This document shows, in pieces, positions 34,831-42,771 of a stretch of DNA of 64,000 nt. The DNA comes from Aestuariimicrobium kwangyangense DSM 21549. GTDB taxonomy: Bacteria; Actinomycetota; Actinomycetes; Propionibacteriales; Propionibacteriaceae. The stretch is taken from positions 496,001-560,000 of the forward strand of contig NZ_ATXE01000002.1 in NCBI RefSeq assembly GCF_000421525.1, read 5' to 3'. Under the pieces are notes generated by a model, which did no database searches, was not told the DNA's origin, and saw only the letters and a list, made by a program, of their open reading frames with translations. Made by a program: the position numbers and the translations under genes. Within the stretch, counting starts at the first letter, position 1; each line of letters opens with the position of its first letter.

Positions 34831-34869
34831 TTGTCCACAGGTCGCAGTCGGTTGCCGGGGTTGTCCACA
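34831..34869 (+). promoter_or_regulatory. Two DnaA-box-like sites, 30 bp apart
   Basis: TTGTCCACA occurs at 34831-34839 and 34861-34869 in the same orientation, exactly 30 bp (about three helical turns) apart. This 9-mer is the preferred DnaA box of high-GC actinobacteria. The sites lie between the FUSC gene and the lipoprotein gene, upstream of the latter's AGGAGG. No AT-rich unwinding region or dnaA/dnaN gene is nearby, so this is not an obvious origin. Confidence 0.6.
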
Positions 34870-34964
34870 GATCTTCGAAGGCCCTCGAGGTCCGACCCCT
34901 CTGCGTGAGAGTGTCGACGGCGTGAGAGAGGGTGCGGAGGACGCGCCCCGCGCAAGGAGGTCCG

Positions 34965-35609
34965 ATGACGCCGACGTTCCCCCCGCGGGTGATGGCGCCC
35001 ATGCTGGCGCTCGGAGTTCTGGTGACCGGGTGCACGGGTGGTGGAGGCAACCCCACGGTGACGCCCAGGGTCTCGGCGACGAGTGGCTCGGCTCCCACGG
35101 CGAAGCGGACGAGCGCGACCCCCTCGACGAGCGCATCCTCGGCTGCGAGTTCGGTGTCAGGTACGCCAACGATGGTGTCGGGGAGTCCGGATGCGGCGCT
35201 GGTGAAGGAGGCCTTGGCCCTGAACCAGAAGGAGTTCGAAGTGGTCTCGGCTCTGGAAAGGAGCGGGGTCCCTCGTGGCACCCGCCCGACCGCCATCACG
35301 GACATCATGCTGCCTGGCGACGGCCTAGAGGCCAGACTGAACATACTCTGGAAGATCTGGGAGGACGGCGCTCATGCCACCTCGGAGAGTCGCCAAAGAA
35401 TGTCTGGGACGAAGCTGGCCGACGACCCGGACGGCGCTCTCGTAGCTGTCTCATCTTGCCGTGACGCATCCCACTGGACCTTCGAGTACCCAGATGGCGC
35501 GAAGAAGACAGGCACTTTTGCTAGGTACGTCGTCTACGTGAAGAGGGACTCAGCAGGATCGCTGAAGGTTTCCGACTGGTCCAGCGAGCGAGTCAAGTCA
35601 TGCGTCTAG
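34965..35609 (+). CDS. Secreted lipoprotein of unknown function, Ser/Thr-rich linker
   Basis: A 214-residue predicted lipoprotein: hydrophobic signal with lipobox LVTGC at about residues 21-25, then a low-complexity Thr/Ser/Ala/Pro linker to about 75, then a folded domain of about 135 residues with two Cys (SSCRD and the penultimate KSCV). The fold may be NTF2-like, as in other actinobacterial lipoproteins, but this was not established. AGGAGG (34955-34960) ends 4 nt before ATG 34965, which rules out the longer frame. It overlaps the next secreted-protein gene by 10 nt, so the two are coupled. Confidence 0.75.
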   Translation: MTPTFPPRVMAPMLALGVLVTGCTGGGGNPTVTPRVSATSGSAPTAKRTSATPSTSASSAASSVSGTPTMVSGSPDAALVKEALALNQKEFEVVSALERSGVPRGTRPTAITDIMLPGDGLEARLNILWKIWEDGAHATSESRQRMSGTKLADDPDGALVAVSSCRDASHWTFEYPDGAKKTGTFARYVVYVKRDSAGSLKVSDWSSERVKSCV

Positions 35610-36493
35610 TTCGTCCGCTGCTCGCGGCAGCCCTGTGCGGAGCGCTGACCATCAGCGTGGCTTCGCACGCGGAGGCGAAGGAGAAGAAGCGTGAGACCGC
35701 TATCAGGTATGACGACCACAGGTCCCCCTCCGGGGCTGATGTGACTGTGGCAATCAAGACGAAGAGCAGCGACGCAGGTGGGATTGCTGGGCCGCTCATC
35801 AACGGTCAAACACGCACGCACACCAAGTCGTCCATCACCAACACTTGGAACAACATGGCTGCCGGCTGTGACGTGATGTTCACCGACCTGCGCACCAAAG
35901 GCCTGCTCAGCGCCGAGGGCAGCATCGCTCTCAACAACACCTATCGGCAGGTGTGTGCCCCGGGACTGCCCCTCGCTCCTCCGAAGCAGAAGGCGCCGCC
36001 TCCCAACCCGGCACTGCTGGGGCTCGAGGCCGTCACGAACCTTCATCTGCCCGCGCCCACCACCTCCTTCGGACCCAACCCCGAGGGCAACGAGTGGGGC
36101 ATGATCCCGGTGCACTACAACGTCTGGTTGTGGACCGACACGTCAGGCACACTGTCGAGCTCGACCACCGTCCGCGGCTACACAGTGACCCTGCAGGCCC
36201 GCCGAACATCCCTCGACGTCGACATGGGCGACGGCACCGTCGTCCACTGCACCGCCACGACTCCCTACTCCCCCGCTCGCGCTCCGCATGGGGAGGCTTC
36301 CCCCACCTGCGGTCACGCGTACACGAAGGCCTCCTTGCCGGAGGGCAACTACACCGTGACCACCCGCGCCACCTGGCGGGTCACGTGGACCGCGCTGGGC
36401 CAGTCGGGCGTGGAGAGCGTGACCACGGACTCAACCGCTTCCTTACCGATCGGCCAACTGAGTGCGGTCCTGGTCAAGATCCCCGGTACCTGA
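35600..36493 (+). CDS. Secreted protein of unknown function with C-terminal beta-rich domain
   Basis: A 297-residue protein with a Sec signal peptide (cleavage likely after SHAEA, about residue 26). A middle Pro/Lys-rich stretch (about 118-133) leads to a C-terminal domain with a conserved-looking motif: GDGTVVHCTATTPYSP, then SPTCGHAYTKAS and TRATWRVTWTALGQSG. The two cysteines probably pair. I recall similar domains in streptomycete secreted proteins often labelled ATP/GTP-binding, without an experimental basis. It overlaps the upstream lipoprotein gene by 10 nt, so the products may interact at the cell surface. Confidence 0.75.
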   Translation: MRLVRPLLAAALCGALTISVASHAEAKEKKRETAIRYDDHRSPSGADVTVAIKTKSSDAGGIAGPLINGQTRTHTKSSITNTWNNMAAGCDVMFTDLRTKGLLSAEGSIALNNTYRQVCAPGLPLAPPKQKAPPPNPALLGLEAVTNLHLPAPTTSFGPNPEGNEWGMIPVHYNVWLWTDTSGTLSSSTTVRGYTVTLQARRTSLDVDMGDGTVVHCTATTPYSPARAPHGEASPTCGHAYTKASLPEGNYTVTTRATWRVTWTALGQSGVESVTTDSTASLPIGQLSAVLVKIPGT

Positions 36494-36547
36494 CGGCTTC
36501 GTCCTCCACCCTGTCGGGATGAGGCCGCAGATGGTTCCATGGTGCCC

Positions 36548-37030
36548 ATGAGCGAGAACACCCAGAACGAGAAGCATCTGAGCAAGAGCCTCGAAGACAG
36601 CACCGTGAGTGCCTCGGCCGTCGTCCAGGCACCCGCTGAGGTCATCTTCGAGCTTGTCGCCGATCCCGCCAAGCAGCCCTCGTGGGACGGAAACGACAAC
36701 CTTTCGAACGCCGACCAGGGCCAGCGAGTACACGCCGTGGGCGACGTGTTCGTCATGAACAACACCTCGGGCAAGATCAAGCACAACCGAGTCGTCGCGT
36801 TCGAGGAGGGCCGGACGATCGCTTGGGCCCCCGCTGACGCCGGGGAGGAGCCCACCGGGCATGTCTGGCGCTGGGACTTCGAGCGCGTCCAGGACGGCAC
36901 CCGCGTGACGCACAGCTACGACTACTCCCAGCAGAGCCACCCCGGACGTGTGGACTACGGCAAGAGGTTGCAGCCCGAGGCCCTGCTGGCATCGATCGAG
37001 CGCCTCAAGGCCCTCGCCGAGAAGTCCTGA
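36548..37030 (+). CDS. SRPBCC-family protein (polyketide cyclase/START-like)
   Basis: A protein of about 160 residues with the SRPBCC pattern: SASAVVQAPAEVIFELVADPAKQPSWDGND near the N-terminus, strands through VFVMNNTSGKIKHNRVVAFEEGRTIAWAP, and a C-terminal helix LLASIERLKALAEKS. Such proteins bind hydrophobic ligands in a deep cavity. ATG 36548 is given; ATG 36539 is three codons earlier and neither has a good Shine-Dalgarno sequence. Ligand unknown. Confidence 0.82.
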   Translation: MSENTQNEKHLSKSLEDSTVSASAVVQAPAEVIFELVADPAKQPSWDGNDNLSNADQGQRVHAVGDVFVMNNTSGKIKHNRVVAFEEGRTIAWAPADAGEEPTGHVWRWDFERVQDGTRVTHSYDYSQQSHPGRVDYGKRLQPEALLASIERLKALAEKS

Positions 37031-37062
37031 GGGGACCCGTTCGGGGAGGAGCCCGCCGCGAT

Positions 37063-37091
37063 TTGAGCTCTCGCCGGAGTCTGTGTAAGCT
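37063..37091 (+). promoter_or_regulatory. Promoter of initiator tRNA
   Basis: TTGAGC (37063-37068) and TAAGCT (37086-37091) are 17 bp apart, 14 bp upstream of the tRNA. This is the best sigma-70-like promoter in the window. Confidence 0.75.
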
Positions 37092-37105
37092 TCTACAAGT
37101 ACCGA

Positions 37106-37179
<74 letters not shown>

Positions 37180-37183
37180 CGAA

Positions 37184-37227
37184 AAGGCCTTGTGAAACTG
37201 GATTCATGTCCGGTTTCGCAAGGCCTT
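37184..37227 (+). terminator. 18-bp hairpin terminator after tRNA-fMet
   Basis: AAGGCCTTGTGAAACTGG pairs with CCGGTTTCGCAAGGCCTT (two G-U pairs) around an 8-nt loop, starting 5 nt after the tRNA. It is followed by CTTGGTTCC, a weak T-tract. Confidence 0.75.
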
Positions 37228-37441
37228 CTTGGTTCCCCCGGCTACAGCTACACCCCGAACTTGGCCTTGGCCTCGGGAGTGACCGGGGTGAACAGGTTCA
37301 CGAGCGCGAACTCCTGAGGACAATGAGGCGCAATCTCGACCTCTACCTACCGCAGTAGCGCCGGTCCCACGTGCCTCCGGGCGGCAGACCGGGTGAGGGA
37401 CGAGGGCGACTCCGCCAAGAACCGCGCTCGCGACGAGCCAC
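37228..37441. other. Gene-free gap with a possible 3' gene remnant
   Basis: No complete gene is seen. On the minus strand, 37248-37346 reads open and ends in a stop codon, encoding a fragment that ends ALVNLFTPVTPEAKAKFGV. It looks like a coding 3' end with no start or body. No repeat, integrase or att-like duplication of the tRNA end was found nearby. Confidence 0.35.
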
Positions 37442-37933
37442 CTAGCGCCCGTCCAGTTCCGCGAAGATGTAGGGCAACACCGGACCGATCACGTCGACCG
37501 CGTCCTGCACCCCGCCCCGCGAGCCGGGAGCGCACAGGACGAAGACCGAGGGTTCACCTGCCCGGACGATGACTCCCGCGATCTCGCGTGACACCACCGC
37601 CGGGGCGGCGTGGGCGATGCCGCGGCGTCTGATCTCCTCGGCGATGCCCGGGATCTGGAAGGTGAGGAGTTCGGCCACCGCATCGCTCGTCCGGTCGGCG
37701 GGTCCGATTCCCGTCCCTCCGCAGGTCATGACGAGCCGAGATCCGTCGGCGATCGCCGAGCTCACCGCAGCGAGCAGCTGTGTCGGATCGTCGGGGACCA
37801 CCATTCGCGCCACGTCGACAGCCAAGGCCGCCAGCAGACGTTCGGCGAGTGCCCCCGCCCGGTCGTCGTCGGTGTGGTTCACCACCTCGTCCGACACCGT
37901 GATGACGGTCGCTCGGATCACCGGTCTGGTCAT
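37442..37933 (-). CDS. MoaB/MogA-family molybdopterin adenylyltransferase-like protein
   Basis: A 163-residue MoCF-domain protein. The MPT-binding TCGGTGIGPADRTSDA motif (about residue 73-90) and the PGSRGGVQDAVDVI loop near 137-150 are present. In bacteria MogA adenylylates molybdopterin before Mo insertion; MoaB is a related form. TAGCAT lies 5 nt upstream of ATG 37933 (leaderless). It is divergent from the molybdopterin oxidoreductase at 38181, which supports a shared role in molybdenum-cofactor supply. Confidence 0.9.
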   Translation of the reverse strand: MTRPVIRATVITVSDEVVNHTDDDRAGALAERLLAALAVDVARMVVPDDPTQLLAAVSSAIADGSRLVMTCGGTGIGPADRTSDAVAELLTFQIPGIAEEIRRRGIAHAAPAVVSREIAGVIVRAGEPSVFVLCAPGSRGGVQDAVDVIGPVLPYIFAELDGR

Positions 37934-37938
37934 GCGCC

Positions 37939-37944
37939 ATGCTA
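37939..37944 (-). promoter_or_regulatory. -10 element TAGCAT for the MoaB/MogA gene, leaderless start
   Basis: Minus-strand TAGCAT lies 5 nt before ATG 37933. Confidence 0.5.
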
Positions 37945-38097
37945 ACCAGACCAGGGATGTGGGACGAGGGCCGTGTGGACGGAATCGCTCGCCTCGGGAG
38001 CGCGCAGAAGTCCGGGCGCAGGACGGGAGCCCTCGTGCGAGGCCCTCCACAACCAGCGTGACTGCTCGCGCGACCACCGTGGCCGAATCGCTTTACT

Positions 38098-38150
38098 CCA
38101 CCGGGGCCCGGTGGTAAGTCTGGTCCCGGCAACGGTGCCGGCCGGGGACC
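38098..38150 (+). promoter_or_regulatory. Candidate structured leader upstream of molybdopterin oxidoreductase
   Basis: Two adjacent hairpins lie 30-80 nt before the start codon. The first is CCACCGG-GGC-CCGGTGG (38098-38114). The second pairs GGTCCCGG (38122-38129) with CCGGGGACC (38142-38150) and contains an inner CCGGC/GCCGG hairpin. It does not fit a Moco riboswitch or another class that I can recall. The rest of 37945-38097 shows no gene. Confidence 0.3.
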
Positions 38151-38180
38151 TCTGGGCCTCGCATGGAGGAGGAGACGATC

Positions 38181-40715
38181 GTGGTTGATCGGATTGCCGA
38201 GATCTGGGGAACCAGGACTCCCTACCCACGAGACGGACTGTGGCCGGTACGCGTCGACCAAGCCCTGGCCGAGGGCGTCACGGAGGCCGACATCGACCGG
38301 TGGGTGCAGTCCGCGTGCGTGCTGTGCAGCAACGGCTGCGCCTGCGACATCGCCGTCAAGGACGGAGCGATGGTGGGTATCCGGGGGCGCGCGGGGGACC
38401 TGGTCAACCATGGCCGCCTGGGACCCAAGGGCCTGTTCGCCAGTTGGCAGGGCATGTCGCATCCGGACCGTCTGACGCGCCCCCTGATCCGCGAGAACGG
38501 CGAACTGGTCGAATGCGACTGGGACACCGCCATGAACCGCATCACCGAACGCAGCCGGGAGCTGTTGCGGACCCGTGGCCCGCTGAGCCACGGCTTCTAC
38601 ACCAGCGGCCAGCTGTTCATCGAGGAGTACTACGCCCTCGCCATCATCGGGAAGGCGGGCATCGGGACCCCCCACATGGACGGCAACACCCGCCTCTGCA
38701 CGGCCACAGCTGCAGCGGCCATGAAGGAGAGCTTCGGCGCCGACGGACAGCCGGGGTCCTACACCGACATCGACAGCTGTGACGCGATCTTCCTGTACGG
38801 GCACAACATGGCCGAGACGCAGACGGTGCTGTGGTCGCGAGTGCTCGACCGCATCGAGGGACCCGACCGACCGAAGGTCGTGTGCGTCGATCCGCGTGAC
38901 ACTGAGGTGGCCCGCCACGCCGACGTTCACCTTGCCGTGCGACCCGGCACGAACATGGCGCTGATGAATGCGCTGATCCACGAGGTCCTGGCGAACGGTT
39001 GGTGGGACGAGGAGTACGTGCAGGCGCACACGACGGGCCTCGAGCAGCTGAAGGCGACCGTGGCGGACTGGACCCCCGAGAAGGCGGCGGGGATCTGCGA
39101 CGTGAGCGCCGACGACATCCGCGAAGCCGCGCGGATCTTCGGCACCTCGGCCCGGGTCCTGTCCACCGTGCTGCAGGGGTTCTACCAGTCAGCGCAGGCC
39201 ACCGCGTCGTCCTGCCAGGTCAACAATCTGCACCTGCTCCGGGGGCTGCTGGGGCGTCCGGGTTGCGGCATCCTGCAGATGAACGGCCAGCCCACAGCGC
39301 AGAACAATCGCGAGTGCGGGGCGGACGGCGACCTGCCGGGGTTCCGGAATTGGGAGAACCCGAACCACGTGCAGGAACTCGCCGACCTCTGGGACGTCGA
39401 TCCCCTGACCATCCCCCACTGGGCACCGCCGACGCATGCGATGCAGATCTTCCGCTACGCGGAACAGGGCTCCATCGAGTTCCTCTGGATCTCCGCGACC
39501 AACCCTGCGGTCTCAATGCCTGACCTCTCCCGGATCCGCAGGATCCTGGAGAAGCCCGAGCTCTTCGTCGTGGTGCAGGACCTCTACCTCACCGAAACCG
39601 CACAGGCCGCCGACGTCGTGCTGCCGGCCGCGGGCTGGGGCGAGAAGACAGGGACCTTCACCAACGTCAACCGGACCGTCCACCTCTCCGACAAGGCGGT
39701 GGACCCTCCCGGGGAGGCGCACACCGACCTCGACATCTTCCTCGACTACTCCAAGCGAATGGGGTTCACCACCCTGAGCGGTGCTCCCCTGCTGAGTTGG
39801 TCAGGTCCCGAGGACGGCTTCCGTGCCTGGCAGGAGTGTTCGCGTGGTCGTCCGTGTGACTACACCGGCATCAGCTACGACCGGCTCCGAGGCGGCAGCG
39901 GCATCCAGTGGCCCTGCAACGAGGAGAACCCGGACGGGCGCGAACGGCTGTATGAGGACGGAGTGTTCGCCACGGATCCCGACTACTGCGAAAGCTACGG
40001 CCACGATCTGCTCACGGGCGCGACCGTCGGCTCCGAGGCGTTCCGCGCCACCGTGCCGGCGGGACGCGCCATCCTGAAGACGGCTGACTACTCCCCGCCC
40101 CACGAGGAGCCCGACTCGGATTACCCGATGCGCTACACGACCGGTAGGACCGCCTATCACTTCCACACCCGGACGAAGACGGGACGGTCGCGGCCTCTCC
40201 GGCAAGCCGCCCCGAGCGCCTGGGTGGAGCTGGGGCCGAACGACGCCCAGCGGCTCGGCATCCAGGAGGGCGACATGGTGCGCGTCAGCTCACGGCGAGG
40301 CAAGATCGAGGTGCCGGTACGCATCAGCGACATTCGTGACAACACCGTCTTCGCACCGTTCCACTACGGGTACTGGGACGCCGGTGGCTCCCCGGGCGCG
40401 CACCCCACGGCGGCGAACGAGCTCACGCTCACCGAGTGGGACCCCGTCTCGAAGCAGCCCGTGTTCAAGAACGCGGCTGTGAAGGTGGAGAAGATCGGTC
40501 ACGCCAACGGACCCGCGCCGGCACCCACCACGACCGCGTCACGCCCAGTGGCGGCAGCCAGGAACCGGATGAGGCCGACCGTGGGCGGCAGCGACGCGCA
40601 CGCGACGGAACAGGTGGATGCGGTACCGCCGCCACATTTCCCCGAAGCAATCAAGCCGGGCGCCTCAGCCCCCGTGTTCTCGGGCGCACGTCAAGGGCAG
40701 GTGGGCCGGCCATGA
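38181..40715 (+). CDS. Molybdopterin-dependent oxidoreductase (nitrate reductase/FdhF-like), 844 residues
   Basis: A cytoplasmic bis-MGD enzyme (no Tat signal). The N-terminal iron-sulfur region reads CVLCSNGCACD (C-x2-C-x3-C), but where the fourth cysteine is expected the sequence is NHGRLGPKG instead of GRLCxKG. The likely Mo ligand is Cys in GNTRLCTATAAAA (about 175). Later blocks VVCVDPRDTEVARHADVHLAVRPGTN, QMNGQPTAQNNRE and ETAQAADVVLPAAGWGEKTGTFTNVNRTV and a C-terminal molydop-binding domain (MRYTTGRTAYHFHTRTKTGR onward) are typical. GTG 38181 is chosen: the GGAGGAGGAG at 38165-38174 is its Shine-Dalgarno sequence, and the ATG at 38163 lies on top of it. Substrate unproved; nitrate is a guess. 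Confidence 0.92.
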   Translation: MVDRIAEIWGTRTPYPRDGLWPVRVDQALAEGVTEADIDRWVQSACVLCSNGCACDIAVKDGAMVGIRGRAGDLVNHGRLGPKGLFASWQGMSHPDRLTRPLIRENGELVECDWDTAMNRITERSRELLRTRGPLSHGFYTSGQLFIEEYYALAIIGKAGIGTPHMDGNTRLCTATAAAAMKESFGADGQPGSYTDIDSCDAIFLYGHNMAETQTVLWSRVLDRIEGPDRPKVVCVDPRDTEVARHADVHLAVRPGTNMALMNALIHEVLANGWWDEEYVQAHTTGLEQLKATVADWTPEKAAGICDVSADDIREAARIFGTSARVLSTVLQGFYQSAQATASSCQVNNLHLLRGLLGRPGCGILQMNGQPTAQNNRECGADGDLPGFRNWENPNHVQELADLWDVDPLTIPHWAPPTHAMQIFRYAEQGSIEFLWISATNPAVSMPDLSRIRRILEKPELFVVVQDLYLTETAQAADVVLPAAGWGEKTGTFTNVNRTVHLSDKAVDPPGEAHTDLDIFLDYSKRMGFTTLSGAPLLSWSGPEDGFRAWQECSRGRPCDYTGISYDRLRGGSGIQWPCNEENPDGRERLYEDGVFATDPDYCESYGHDLLTGATVGSEAFRATVPAGRAILKTADYSPPHEEPDSDYPMRYTTGRTAYHFHTRTKTGRSRPLRQAAPSAWVELGPNDAQRLGIQEGDMVRVSSRRGKIEVPVRISDIRDNTVFAPFHYGYWDAGGSPGAHPTAANELTLTEWDPVSKQPVFKNAAVKVEKIGHANGPAPAPTTTASRPVAAARNRMRPTVGGSDAHATEQVDAVPPPHFPEAIKPGASAPVFSGARQGQVGRP

Positions 40716-41170
40716 ACGTCAACATCTACCTGGGAATGCTCCACCGCGCCGAGACGACTTTGGCGGAGTCGTTCCGCCAGGTTGCGGACGGCCACGCCTC
40801 CGAACCGGATGTGTACGCCCTGTGTCACACCCTGGCCAAACAATGTGACGAACACAGCGATCGGTTGCAGCCCGTGGTCGAGCGCTACGGCGAAGCGTCC
40901 GACGGCGAACCGGAACGCCTCCACGCCGAGGGTCTGTCCACCACGCGCCAAGGCCCACTGGGACTGCTTCGCGACCTGCAGGACCTCTACCTGCTGGGCA
41001 GCTTCGTCGACGTGACCTGGACCATGCTCAAGCAGGCCGGTTCGGCGCTCCACGACGAGGAACTCCTGGATGTGGTGGCCCACTGTGACCACGAGACCTC
41101 GGTCCAGCTCCGCTGGCTGCAGACCCGCATGAAGCAGGCGGCACCGCAGGCCCTTGTCGCAGCGCGCTGA
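40712..41170 (+). CDS. Ferritin-like/four-helix protein in molybdoenzyme cassette
   Basis: A 152-residue all-helical protein beginning MNVNIYLGMLHRAETTLAES. Four amphipathic helices contain Glu/His pairs suitable for a di-iron site: HRAE near 11-14, KQCDEHSDRL near 48-57 and HCDHETSVQLRWL near 124-136. It resembles ferritin-like or DUF892-like bundles, but the family is not certain. Its ATG overlaps the stop of the oxidoreductase (ATGA) and AGGTGG lies upstream, so the two are coupled. It may be an electron-transfer, iron-handling or assembly partner; that is inference. Confidence 0.7.
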   Translation: MNVNIYLGMLHRAETTLAESFRQVADGHASEPDVYALCHTLAKQCDEHSDRLQPVVERYGEASDGEPERLHAEGLSTTRQGPLGLLRDLQDLYLLGSFVDVTWTMLKQAGSALHDEELLDVVAHCDHETSVQLRWLQTRMKQAAPQALVAAR

Positions 41171-41171
41171 C

Positions 41172-41717
41172 ATGATGACCCCGTCGCTGCTGGAACGGCT
41201 CACGTCACGACGGACCACACTGGGGCCCGCGCTGTACGCAGCCGCGCTCTCGCTGATCGTCCTGGGTCTCACCGGTGCCGTCGGGATCGCGCTACGTCTG
41301 CCATGGCTCTTCCCGAGCCTCGGCCCCACCGTGATGCTGTTCTTCGAATCACCCGAGCAGCCCTCTTCTCGTCCGGTCAACGCCGTGGTGGGTCACGGCA
41401 CCGGGCTCATCATGGGGGTCGTCTGCCTGTATGCGCTCAGGGTCCAGCACACACCGTCGGCGCCGGTCGGTGGGCTCACGCCCTCCCACGTGGCCGCTGG
41501 CGCCCTTTCCGTCGCGCTCACCACGCTGGTGCTCACCTGGCTCCGCACCCCGCACCCACCAGCCGGAGCGACGACGCTGATCGTGAGCCTCGGCATCCTG
41601 ACGACCCCACGCCAACTGCTGTCCATGGTCGGGGCCATCCTGCTCATCACGGCCGCAGGATGGGGACTCAACCTGCTCCTGGGAACTAAGCCCGCATCGG
41701 CCACACAGAAGACCTGA
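41172..41717 (+). CDS. HPP-family integral membrane protein
   Basis: A 181-residue protein with four to five helices. The HPP family signature is clear: FPSLGPTVMLFFESPEQPSSRPVNAVVGHGTG and then TPHPPAGATTLIVSLGIL. HPP proteins of cyanobacteria and plastids have been reported to carry nitrite. It starts one nucleotide after the previous stop codon, as the third gene of the cassette. With a nitrate-reductase-like enzyme upstream, nitrite or another oxyanion is a reasonable candidate cargo, not shown here. Confidence 0.88.
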   Translation: MMTPSLLERLTSRRTTLGPALYAAALSLIVLGLTGAVGIALRLPWLFPSLGPTVMLFFESPEQPSSRPVNAVVGHGTGLIMGVVCLYALRVQHTPSAPVGGLTPSHVAAGALSVALTTLVLTWLRTPHPPAGATTLIVSLGILTTPRQLLSMVGAILLITAAGWGLNLLLGTKPASATQKT

Positions 41718-41747
41718 GCCCAGACCAGAGGGGTCAGAACAGGCGAC

Positions 41748-42704
41748 TCAGAGCCCTGCCCTTTCGGGCGCGCTCAGCGTCAGGATGGCGCGCTCGATGT
41801 TGCCATGGTTGTTGAGACGATCCTCGATCACCTGCAACTCGTGGGCGAGGTCGGACTCGGCAAGGTTCCCTGCCAGGTCGACCGCCGCGATCAGCAACAC
41901 CTTGCCGGGACCGACGTAGACCAGGTAGAGGAAGCTGACGCGCTCGATCAGCGTCTGCTCCAGCAGCATGTTCATCGCGGCCTGTCTGGTCTTCTCGTTG
42001 ACCGCCTGCCCGGTGAGGAAGTCACGATTGCGCGCGATCAGGAAGATGGCGACCACCCCGAGCAGTACCCCGACGAGGATCGAGCCAACCGCGTCGTACA
42101 CGGGATTGCCCGTGGCCTGGTGGAGGCCGATGCCCAGAGCCGCGATCAGCAGACCGGCCAGGGCAGCGGCGTCCTCGGCGAACACAGCCCGCAGCGTGGG
42201 GTTCGAGGTGGAACTGACGAAGTGCAAGGGATGAAGGCTGAGGCTGCGCGCCTGGCTTCGCACCGACCGCAGGGCCTGCAGGAACGAGATGCCCTCCAGC
42301 ACGAAGGAGATGCCCAGGACGACATACCCCCACGTGTAGTTCGCCTCTGCTTCCGGCGCGCTCAGTGCGGTGATGCCGTGCCAGGCCGAGACGATGGACC
42401 CCGCCCCGAACAATCCGAACGCTGCGATCATCGACCACACGTACGCCTCGCGACCGTAGCCCAAGGGGTGGGAGTCGTCCGCCTCCTTGGCCGATCGGCG
42501 TTCGGCCACCAGCAGGAAGATCTCGTTGCCGGTGTCGGCCCAGGAGTGAGCCGCCTCCGCGACCATCGAGGCGGAGCCCGTCAGGAGGGCCACCACCGAC
42601 TTGGCGATCGCGATGAGGGTGTTGGCCACCAGCGCGATCACGACGGTGACCATGCTCTCGGTGCCCGGGGAGTCGTCCTTCTGGCTGGACGCGGGTGTGT
42701 TCAC
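41748..42704 (-). CDS. Cation diffusion facilitator (CDF) transporter
   Basis: A 318-residue metal efflux protein. TM1 and TM2 contain VANTLIAIAKSVVALLTGSASMVAEAAHSWADTGNE, with the CDF SxxxxxxxxHSxxD-type metal site. A second acidic site is FAEDAAALAGLL in TM5, and a soluble C-terminal domain follows (about 215-318). GTG 42704 is preferred because it gives a family-like short N-terminus; the frame is open further upstream. Metal is not deduced (Zn, Mn or Co are typical). Convergent with the HPP gene. Confidence 0.9.
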   Translation of the reverse strand: MNTPASSQKDDSPGTESMVTVVIALVANTLIAIAKSVVALLTGSASMVAEAAHSWADTGNEIFLLVAERRSAKEADDSHPLGYGREAYVWSMIAAFGLFGAGSIVSAWHGITALSAPEAEANYTWGYVVLGISFVLEGISFLQALRSVRSQARSLSLHPLHFVSSTSNPTLRAVFAEDAAALAGLLIAALGIGLHQATGNPVYDAVGSILVGVLLGVVAIFLIARNRDFLTGQAVNEKTRQAAMNMLLEQTLIERVSFLYLVYVGPGKVLLIAAVDLAGNLAESDLAHELQVIEDRLNNHGNIERAILTLSAPERAGL

Positions 42705-42771
42705 GCCGTGAGTGTAGACGCCGGACCCGCCCGCGAAAGGGCTGATGGAGAAGCTCGAACAGCTCCTGGTA

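Noticed and set aside
34831-34869. Replication origin
   Set aside because: Only two DnaA boxes, no AT-rich unwinding element, and no dnaA, dnaN or gyrB nearby.
38163-38180. ATG at 38163 as start of the molybdopterin oxidoreductase
   Set aside because: This ATG leads directly into the GGAGGAGGAG Shine-Dalgarno sequence of GTG 38181, and MEEETI has no family resemblance.
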